From contig DAXETY010000106.1 in NCBI GenBank assembly GCA_051155755.1, positions 1-8,651 of the forward strand: a DNA stretch of 8,651 nucleotides, read 5' to 3'. Below the pieces are notes generated by a model. It saw only the letters and a list, made by a program, of their open reading frames with translations. It did not search any database and had not been told where the DNA came from. This DNA comes from DAXETY01 sp051155755 (GTDB lineage Bacteria; Desulfobacterota; Desulfobacteria; Desulfobacterales; SG8-13). Position 1 is the stretch's first letter; each line of letters opens with the position of its first letter. Positions 1-5,260 of the stretch are shown here, in pieces. A program made the translations under genes and the position numbers.

Positions 1-1
1 A

Positions 2-277
2 TCCCGCGAATACCTGGATACGATTCATCATCGTTTGTATCAGGGCATCCGGCTCGAACTAAGCCGAAAATTTCAGAAATTCGAACACCTGCAGGTTCAG
101 TTGGAAACACTCAGCCCCACATCGATCCTTGCCCGGGGCTACAGCATCACCCGCACCCTGCCCGAAAAGCGGATTGTGCGCGATGTCGATGCGGTACATT
201 TAAACCAGAATCTGGAAATCCTGCTGGCAAAAGGATCGTTAACCTGCGAAGTTAGGGAGAAGTCCAAAAATGGCTGA
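2..277 (+). CDS. xseA: Exodeoxyribonuclease VII large subunit, C-terminal end (partial)
   Basis: Only the last 91 residues are present; the gene enters from the left edge in the frame starting at base 2. Exonuclease VII is a cytoplasmic, metal-independent enzyme that degrades single-stranded DNA from both ends and acts in repair. XseA is its catalytic subunit. The visible part begins in the charged helical segment that forms the long coiled coil (RLELSRKFQKFEHLQVQLE). It then shows the hallmark C-terminal motif LSPTSILARGYSITR, close to the family's LSPLxxLxRGY, followed by the short beta-rich tail ending at a TGA. The catalytic core and N-terminal OB fold lie outside the window. Its stop overlaps the start of xseB by 8 bases, which suggests translational coupling of the two subunits. 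Identification rests on the RGY motif and the adjacent xseB. Confidence 0.93.
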   Translation, partial: SREYLDTIHHRLYQGIRLELSRKFQKFEHLQVQLETLSPTSILARGYSITRTLPEKRIVRDVDAVHLNQNLEILLAKGSLTCEVREKSKNG

Positions 278-509
278 AATGACGTTTGAAAAAGCAATGG
301 CGTCTTTGGAAAAAATCGTGCAGGAACTGGAATCCGGAGATCTGCCACTGGAAAAAGCGCTGGGGAAATTCGAAGAAGGCGTGCGTTTGACACGCCTGTG
401 TTCGAAAAAACTGGATGAAACCGAAAAGAAAATCAACATCCTGATGCAGGATGAAGACGGTACCGTGCGCAAGCAGGAATTCGCGTCCAAGGACGATCTG
501 GAATCGTAG
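270..509 (+). CDS. xseB: Exodeoxyribonuclease VII small subunit
   Basis: A complete 79-residue protein, the usual size for XseB. Several small subunits bind along the coiled coil of XseA to form the exonuclease VII holoenzyme, which degrades single-stranded DNA. The sequence has the family pattern: an N-terminal MTFEKAMASLEKIVQELESG helix, the conserved turn around DLPLEKAL, then a second amphipathic helix (KFEEGVRLTRLCSKKLDETEKKI) forming a helical hairpin. The tail after about residue 60 is acidic and variable. The ATG at 270 is preceded by a good Shine-Dalgarno run, AGGGAGA at 254-260, nine bases upstream inside xseA. In related bacteria the next gene is normally ispA, close behind. Here xseB instead converges on vapC, with only 17 bases between the two stop codons and no hairpin terminator visible there. 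Confidence 0.96.
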   Translation: MAEMTFEKAMASLEKIVQELESGDLPLEKALGKFEEGVRLTRLCSKKLDETEKKINILMQDEDGTVRKQEFASKDDLES

Positions 510-526
510 TACTTGTTGAGTTGTTT

Positions 527-928
527 TCAGGTCCAATTCTCAACATCGAGGCCCGGTACTCTGCGAAATTCCGATTCGTTGTTCGTTACCAGCCGACAGG
601 AAAGAGATAACGCATGGGCAGCGATCAACATATCAAGCGCACCGATGGGAGTTCCCTTTCTTTCCAGATGCACCCGGATTTTTCCATATACATGCGCGGC
701 TGTGTCATCATAGGCAACGATTTCGAGTGGAGCCAGAAACTGGGTCAGCGCAATCTTATTTTTTTGCGGCTGTGAACTTTTATGAGCACCGTATAAAAGT
801 TCGCTGACAGTGATGGTTGAGATTTTCATTTGCGACAACCTGGATTTTTTGAATCTTTCGAGTACAGCCGGTGGTTTCTTTTTGATGATATAAATACGAA
901 TGTTGGTGTCGAGCATCGAGGTGATCAT
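527..928 (-). CDS. vapC: VapC-type PIN-domain ribonuclease toxin
   Basis: A 133-residue PIN-domain protein, a typical VapC length. VapC toxins are Mg-dependent endoribonucleases that cut specific RNAs; enteric VapC cleaves initiator tRNA in its anticodon loop. The target here is unknown. The acidic active-site residues are in place: D7 in MLDTN, E43 in SELLYG, D99 in GALDMLIAAHA, and the fourth-position segment VTNNESEF around residues 114-121. The C-terminal RVPGLDVENW is also typical of the VapC/MvpT group, so the toxin looks intact. The ATG at 928 overlaps the vapB stop in an ATGA, with GAGAG at 934-938 as a weak ribosome site. An in-frame ATG at codon 5 (916) would give the more usual MLDTN beginning. 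The overlap favours the longer form, but either is possible. The gene is co-transcribed with vapB and converges on xseB. Confidence 0.94.
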   Translation of the reverse strand: MITSMLDTNIRIYIIKKKPPAVLERFKKSRLSQMKISTITVSELLYGAHKSSQPQKNKIALTQFLAPLEIVAYDDTAAHVYGKIRVHLERKGTPIGALDMLIAAHALSLSCRLVTNNESEFRRVPGLDVENWT

Positions 929-1152
929 ATGGGCTCTCGATCGCTCTGTTCCGGCTGAGAGCGATTTTCCATGTAGTCTTCGCTGAATTGATCGAGACTG
1001 TCAAAAAGGCTTTCCCAAGGATTCTCTTTCGGTAATAGAATGACCATATTCCCGATTTTTTTTATGTATACATCGTTGCCGGAAAACCGATATTCTTTCG
1101 GCAGACGCACGGCCTGGCTTCGTCCATTTGTGAAAAGTTTTGCGGTTTTCAT
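925..1152 (-). CDS. vapB: VapB-type antitoxin, AbrB/MazE-like fold
   Basis: A 75-residue antitoxin. Residues 1-45 match the AbrB/MazE swapped-hairpin DNA-binding domain of VapB proteins, with the signature AKLFTNGRSQAVRLPKEYRF near the N-terminus. Residues after about 46 (WESLFDSLDQFSEDYMENR) form the acidic, partly helical tail that in this family wraps over and blocks the VapC active site. As a VapB it should neutralise VapC, and the VapBC complex should bind palindromes in its own promoter to repress the pair. The start is well supported: AGGGGG at 1159-1164 lies six bases before the ATG. The stop overlaps the vapC start by four bases, giving tight coupling. The DNA is less G+C-rich than the flanking housekeeping genes, consistent with acquisition by transfer. 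Confidence 0.93.
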   Translation of the reverse strand: MKTAKLFTNGRSQAVRLPKEYRFSGNDVYIKKIGNMVILLPKENPWESLFDSLDQFSEDYMENRSQPEQSDREPI

Positions 1153-1223
1153 TGCCAGCCCCCTGAACTTTCCGTTAAATTTTTAAATGATAATGATCAA
1201 GATATATATCAGAATTTACACTC
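1153..1223. promoter_or_regulatory. A+T-rich divergent promoter region between vapB and ispA with palindromes
   Basis: This 71-base gap must hold the vapBC promoter (minus strand) and probably one for ispA (plus strand), since ispA is cut off from xseB. The stretch 1175-1218 is strikingly A+T-rich. It contains TGAT-N4-ATCA at 1188-1199, the nested TGATCA at 1194-1199, and a perfect 10-base palindrome GATATATATC at 1201-1210. VapBC complexes usually bind such inverted repeats in their own promoter, so these are candidate operators. A TTGATC on the minus strand (1200-1195) could be a -35 for vapBC. GATAAT at 1189-1194 could be a -10 for ispA, though no convincing -35 accompanies it. The palindromes are seen directly; their role is inferred. 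Confidence 0.45.
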
Positions 1224-2135
1224 ATGTCAATGGAGAACGACGCCCAATTTAACCTGTCCGACTACCTGTCTGAACGACGGCGGATGGTCGATGCGCACCT
1301 GCAGCGGCTGCTGCCCGAGGCGGCCGACAACGCCCGGATCGTGGCGGCGATGCGCCATTCGCTTTTTGCCGGCGGCAAGCGCCTGCGCCCGATTCTTTGC
1401 CTGGCTGCGGCCGAGAGTGTCGGCGGAAGCGCGGAGGCGGCCCTGCCGGCGGCCGCCGCCCTGGAAATGATCCACACTTATTCATTGATTCACGACGACC
1501 TGCCGGCCATGGACGACGATGATCTGCGGCGCGGACAGGCGACCTGCCATAGGGCATTCGACGAGGCCACCGCCCTGCTGGCCGGTGATGGACTGCTGAC
1601 GCTGGCATTTCAGGTGCTGGCAGAAGCGGGCCTTGAGAACAAGAAAGATGCTGGTACCTGGCTTCAGGTGACCAGTGAGATCGCCGTCGCGGCCGGGTAC
1701 AGCGGCATGATCGAGGGGCAGATGCGGGATCTGGCCGCGGAAGGGAAAACCATTTCACGATCGGAACTCGAAGCCACCCACCGGCGAAAAACCGGTGCCC
1801 TGATTTGCGCGGCGGTAACCTCGGGAGCAAGGGTCGGCGGCGGAGACTCACTGCAAATCGAACGGCTGAGCCGCTATGCCGGGGATATCGGACTTGCTTT
1901 TCAGATCGTGGATGATATTCTCAATGTCGAAGGAGATCCGGAATTAATGGGAAAAGCGGTGGGTTCCGACACGGCGCGCAACAAATCCACTTACCCTGCC
2001 CTGCTGGGGTTGGAAACCGCCCGGCAGCTGGCCGAACAGACGATCACTTCCGCCTTGCAAGCAATCGACCTTTTTGATAAAAAAGCAGATCCACTGAAAG
2101 CGATCGCCCGCTATGTGACCGCACGCAATCGGTAA
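1224..2135 (+). CDS. ispA: Polyprenyl synthetase, farnesyl/geranyl diphosphate synthase type
   Basis: A 303-residue trans-isoprenyl diphosphate synthase that condenses isopentenyl diphosphate with allylic diphosphates, giving C10-C15 (possibly C20) precursors for quinones, undecaprenyl phosphate and other isoprenoids. The first aspartate-rich motif is DDLPAMD at residues 91-97, with the two-residue PA insert and preceding YSLIH typical of bacterial IspA. GGKRLRP at 50-56 binds the diphosphate. The second aspartate-rich motif is DDILN at 230-234, where the usual last Asp is Asn. KSTYPALLGLE at 254-264 matches E. coli IspA closely. The ATG at 1224 has no visible Shine-Dalgarno sequence, and a second ATG at 1230 (codon 3) has none either. 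The gene normally follows xseB directly; here vapBC separates them. dxs follows after 29 bases. Exact product chain length cannot be read from sequence alone. Confidence 0.93.
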   Translation: MSMENDAQFNLSDYLSERRRMVDAHLQRLLPEAADNARIVAAMRHSLFAGGKRLRPILCLAAAESVGGSAEAALPAAAALEMIHTYSLIHDDLPAMDDDDLRRGQATCHRAFDEATALLAGDGLLTLAFQVLAEAGLENKKDAGTWLQVTSEIAVAAGYSGMIEGQMRDLAAEGKTISRSELEATHRRKTGALICAAVTSGARVGGGDSLQIERLSRYAGDIGLAFQIVDDILNVEGDPELMGKAVGSDTARNKSTYPALLGLETARQLAEQTITSALQAIDLFDKKADPLKAIARYVTARNR

Positions 2136-2150
2136 TACCGTTTTCAAATG

Positions 2151-2156
2151 AGGAGA
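2151..2156 (+). promoter_or_regulatory. Ribosome binding site fixing the GTG start of dxs
   Basis: AGGAGA lies eight bases before the GTG at 2165. It is the strongest Shine-Dalgarno match upstream of dxs and supports the GTG rather than a later ATG. The resulting N-terminus, MGLLERIDSPEDVKHLS, aligns with the usual start of DXS proteins. Confidence 0.8.
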
Positions 2157-2164
2157 CCGGAAGA

Positions 2165-4072
2165 GTGGGACTTCTGGAACGAATCGATTCTCCGGAAGAT
2201 GTAAAGCATCTTTCGCGCACACAGCTCAAGATGCTAGCCGAAGAGATCCGCACAACCATTGTCGATGTGGTTTCCGGTTCCGGCGGGCATCTGGCATCCA
2301 GCCTCGGGGCGGTCGAACTGGCCATTGCGCTGCACTACGTGTTCGATTGCCCCCGGGACAAGATCATCTGGGACGTGGGGCACCAGGCCTACGCTCACAA
2401 ACTGTTGACCGGTCGAAGGAAACAGTTTCGGACCCTGCGCAGCCATGGCGGTATTTCGGGTTTTACCCGCTCCATGGAAAGCCCCTACGATGCGTTTTCC
2501 ACCGGTCACAGCAGCACCTCGATATCGGCCGGCTTGGGCATGGTGTGCGGCAAGTGGCTGAAAAAAGACCACTCCAAAGTCATCGCCGTTATCGGAGACG
2601 GTTCGCTGACCGCCGGCCTGGCCTACGAAGGACTTAACCAGGCCGGCAGTTTCCGGGAGCGGGACCTGATCGTCATCCTCAATGACAACGACATGTCCAT
2701 CGCCCGCAACGTGGGCGCACTTTCCTCTCTGCTCAGCCGCACGTTTACCAAAAAACGACTGCTGGGGCTGCGAAAAGAGTTCGGCGAATTTCTCAAGTCC
2801 CTGCCGAAGATCGGCGATGACATGTATCAAATCGCCAAGCGCACCGAAGAATCCTTCAAGACCTTCGTGACCCCGGGCATGCTTTTTGAAGCGTTTAATT
2901 TCGAATATTACGGCCCTATCAACGGTCACAATCTCGATCACCTGGTGGAAATTTTATCCAACATCAAGCACGTACACGAACCGGTATTTCTACACGTGAC
3001 CACCACCAAGGGTAAGGGATATCGACCGGCCGAAGAAAACCCCGTCTATTTCCACGGCTGCAGCCATTTCGACGTGGAAACCGGGGCATGCCTGGATCCC
3101 CAGAGCACCGTGGCCAGCTATACCGAGGTCTTCGGCAAAACGCTGGTGGAACTGGCCGCCAAGGATGAATCCATTGTGGCCGTGACCGCCGCCATGCCCG
3201 AAGGCACCGGCCTGGGGTCGTTTTCGCAGCAGTTCCCGGATCGTTTCTTCGATGTAGGCATTGCCGAACAGCACGGTGTCACCTTCGCGGCCGGACTGGC
3301 GGCGGAAGGATTCAAACCGGTGGTGGCCATTTATTCAACCTTTTTGCAGCGCGCCTACGATCAGATACTTCACGATGTCTGCCTGGACGCCCATCACGTT
3401 ACGTTTGCCATCGACCGGGGCGGCATCGTCGGCGACGACGGCCCCACCCACCACGGTCTGTTCGATTTTTCCTACCTTCGCAGCCTGCCGAACATGGTGG
3501 TCATGGCCCCCATGAATGAAGCCGAACTGCAGCGTATGATGCTCACCGCCCTGAGTCACGACGGGCCGATCGCATTTCGCTATCCGCGGGGTGCGGGCGT
3601 CGGGGTCGATTTAAAATCCGAAATCCGCCCGCTGGAGATTGGAAAATCCCAGGTGCTGGTCGAAGGCGACGATCTGCTGATTCTGGCACTGGGCCGTGTC
3701 GCCAATGATGCCTTGAAAGCGTCGGAAATGCTGCGCGCCGAGGGTATCGAAGCCACCGTGGTGAACTGCCGGTTCTTAAAGCCGCTGGATGCAGTGGGCC
3801 TTGGAAACCTGGCCGAGAGAATCCCGCGTATCGTGACGGTCGAGGAAAATGTGCGTGAAGGCGGATTCGGCAGTGCCGTGCTCGAATGCCTCGCGGACCA
3901 GGAAATCACCGGATTTACACTGCGGCGACTGGGCATTCCCGACCAGTTCATCGAACACGGCCCCCAGGGACTGCTGCGCCGCAAATACGGCATCGACGCC
4001 GAAAACATCGCCCGGGTCGGTCGGCAGCTGCTGCAGGTAGAAACCGGAACCCAAAGAGCCCAAAGTGCATAG
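2165..4072 (+). CDS. dxs: 1-deoxy-D-xylulose-5-phosphate synthase
   Basis: A 635-residue thiamine-diphosphate enzyme of the usual family length. It condenses pyruvate with glyceraldehyde 3-phosphate to form 1-deoxy-D-xylulose 5-phosphate, the entry step of the cytoplasmic MEP pathway to isopentenyl diphosphate, and also a precursor of thiamine and pyridoxal. The N-terminal domain carries GGHLASSLG (His42 matching the catalytic His49 of E. coli) and the thiamine-diphosphate motif GDG at 144-146 through N173. The central pyrimidine domain has Glu368 in IAEQHG, which activates the cofactor, and DRGGIVGDDGPTHHG at 417-431 with His429. The C-terminal transketolase domain ends near residue 625. The GTG start has a strong ribosome site. 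It lies 29 bases after ispA, so the two isoprenoid genes are probably co-transcribed, coupling precursor supply to chain elongation. Confidence 0.97.
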   Translation: MGLLERIDSPEDVKHLSRTQLKMLAEEIRTTIVDVVSGSGGHLASSLGAVELAIALHYVFDCPRDKIIWDVGHQAYAHKLLTGRRKQFRTLRSHGGISGFTRSMESPYDAFSTGHSSTSISAGLGMVCGKWLKKDHSKVIAVIGDGSLTAGLAYEGLNQAGSFRERDLIVILNDNDMSIARNVGALSSLLSRTFTKKRLLGLRKEFGEFLKSLPKIGDDMYQIAKRTEESFKTFVTPGMLFEAFNFEYYGPINGHNLDHLVEILSNIKHVHEPVFLHVTTTKGKGYRPAEENPVYFHGCSHFDVETGACLDPQSTVASYTEVFGKTLVELAAKDESIVAVTAAMPEGTGLGSFSQQFPDRFFDVGIAEQHGVTFAAGLAAEGFKPVVAIYSTFLQRAYDQILHDVCLDAHHVTFAIDRGGIVGDDGPTHHGLFDFSYLRSLPNMVVMAPMNEAELQRMMLTALSHDGPIAFRYPRGAGVGVDLKSEIRPLEIGKSQVLVEGDDLLILALGRVANDALKASEMLRAEGIEATVVNCRFLKPLDAVGLGNLAERIPRIVTVEENVREGGFGSAVLECLADQEITGFTLRRLGIPDQFIEHGPQGLLRRKYGIDAENIARVGRQLLQVETGTQRAQSA

Positions 4073-4182
4073 CATCTGCCGTCGCACGGCTCGAATCCCC
4101 CCTCCCCTGCCCCGCAGCCCATCGGCTCACGGAACAACATATCCCCCGAAACCGCGTTCGGATAATCGCTGACTTCAAATCC

Positions 4183-4956
4183 ATGTCTTCGAAAACCCCT
4201 GCCAAATATCGACTCGACCAGCTGGTTCACGCCATGGGACTGGCTCCCAGCCGGCAGCGGGCACGTTCCCTGATCATGGCGGGCAAGGTCCTGGTAAACG
4301 ATCGACCGGTGGACAAGCCCGGAGCCACGGTCTCCGCGGACGATACCATCCGTCTAAAAGGGGATGACCTTCCTTACGTCAGCCGGGGCGGCCTCAAGCT
4401 GGAAGCTGCGCTGGAAGGTTTTGGCCTGGAAGTGACCGGATGGATTTGCCTCGACGTGGGGGCTTCCACCGGGGGCTTCACCGATTGTTTGCTGCAGCAC
4501 GGAGCCCGCCGGGTCTATGCCGTGGATGTGGGCTACGGCCAGCTGGCCTGGCAGCTGCGACAGGATGAGCGCGTGGTGGTGATCGAACGAACGAACGCAC
4601 GCCATCTCACCTACGAAACCATCGGCGAGACCGTGGACCTGGCAACCGTGGATGTGTCTTTTATTTCCCTGCGACTGGTCGTTCCGGTGCTTCTGCCGAT
4701 CTTAAAGAGCGACGCCCGCATGATCGTACTGGTCAAACCGCAGTTCGAGGTGGGCAAAGGCAAGGTGGGCAAAGGCGGTGTGGTGCGCGATCCCGATCTC
4801 CACCGGGAGGTCCTGCAGGACCTGGCATTGTTTTTCCGGCAGCAGCGACTGACACCGCTGAACACGCTGTCCTCCCCGATTCTGGGTCCCAAGGGAAACC
4901 GGGAATTTCTGATGCTCCTTCGCAACGGCCTGGAAAGGGTGGATAATCAAAAATAA
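4183..4956 (+). CDS. tlyA: TlyA family 2'-O-ribose rRNA methyltransferase (hemolysin A family)
   Basis: A 257-residue protein with an N-terminal S4 RNA-binding domain (about residues 8-66: RLDQLVHAMGLAPSRQRAR, then GKVLVNDRPVDKPG) and an FtsJ-like SAM methyltransferase domain. TlyA enzymes methylate ribose 2'-OH in rRNA (in mycobacteria 16S C1409 and 23S C1920). Old hemolysin names refer to the same family. SAM motif I is LDVGASTGGFTD at 90-101. The K-D-K-E catalytic tetrad can be placed at K72 (RGGLKL), D157 (DVSF), K185 (VKPQFE) and E241 (KGNREFL). The frame is open well upstream inside dxs, but homology begins at the ATG at 4183, the only sensible start. No Shine-Dalgarno sequence precedes it. 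A 110-base C-rich gap with no recognisable element separates it from dxs; it often ends this isoprenoid gene string. Confidence 0.94.
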   Translation: MSSKTPAKYRLDQLVHAMGLAPSRQRARSLIMAGKVLVNDRPVDKPGATVSADDTIRLKGDDLPYVSRGGLKLEAALEGFGLEVTGWICLDVGASTGGFTDCLLQHGARRVYAVDVGYGQLAWQLRQDERVVVIERTNARHLTYETIGETVDLATVDVSFISLRLVVPVLLPILKSDARMIVLVKPQFEVGKGKVGKGGVVRDPDLHREVLQDLALFFRQQRLTPLNTLSSPILGPKGNREFLMLLRNGLERVDNQK

Positions 4957-5260
4957 GAAAAAAAAATATGCGCCGACTTTCTGTTTCGGGGCTTGATTTT
5001 TTCACAATGAATCGATAGACAAGCAGCTTTAACCCACCGTACAGGTTGCTTGCGGTTTATCGGGTTGGATGAATATTTCCCGGGGCGGGATCAGCCCATA
5101 CCGATGGGGTCCGATCCGACCGCATGTCGAACAAGATCGTTGCGAAGACGCTGGAACGGCCTTGCAGAAATCGGGTTTTTGGCAAAGCCGTCAAGAATCA
5201 TGGAATATGTATTAAAGAAATTTGAAACGCTCATCTTAGGTTGAAAAGAGGGGAACGCTA
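4957..5260. other. Non-coding gap and leader upstream of the EF-G paralogue
   Basis: This 304-base stretch has no convincing gene. A 64-codon open frame at 5050-5244 lacks a ribosome site and resembles nothing I recognise. After the possible tlyA terminator at its left end, weak promoter-like elements occur: TTGGCA at 5179-5184, followed 18 bases later by GAATAT at 5203-5208. Neither is strong enough for a firm promoter call. The right end contains the ribosome site GAGGGG at 5248-5253, seven bases before the ATG at 5261. Confidence 0.5.
4970..5002 (+). terminator. Possible intrinsic terminator after tlyA
   Basis: The arm at 4970-4976 (GCGCCGA) pairs with 4986-4992 (TCGGGGC), giving six of seven pairs with one G-G mismatch and a nine-base loop. 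TTGA and then a run of six T follow at 4997-5002. The stem is short and imperfect, so this is a plausible but weak terminator. It would end the ispA-dxs-tlyA transcript, consistent with the long gap before the next gene. Confidence 0.35.

Noticed and set aside
513..713. 66-codon open frame on the plus strand after xseB
   Set aside because: Lies antisense to vapC, whose active-site residues are all present; nothing supports a second gene.
1249..1851. 200-codon open frame on the minus strand opposite ispA
   Set aside because: Arg/Pro/Ser-rich translation typical of an antisense shadow of a G+C-rich gene; ispA is clearly the real gene.
2234..2941. 235-codon open frame on the minus strand opposite dxs
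   Set aside because: Its translation has no recognisable motif, while the opposite strand encodes the well-conserved DXS N-terminal domain.
3886..4182. Long N-terminal extension of the tlyA frame back into dxs
   Set aside because: The extension is Arg/Pro-rich out-of-frame dxs sequence without homology; the S4 domain begins just after the ATG at 4183.
4748..4776. A 14-base direct repeat (AGGTGGGCAAAGGC twice, period 15) in tlyA
   Set aside because: It encodes the glycine/lysine-rich VGKGK-VGKGG segment next to the conserved KPQFE motif, which is normal in TlyA; no sign of an expanding repeat.
5050..5244. 64-codon open frame in the gap before the EF-G-like gene
   Set aside because: No ribosome site, no recognisable motif, and it ends within the leader next to the real start at 5261.
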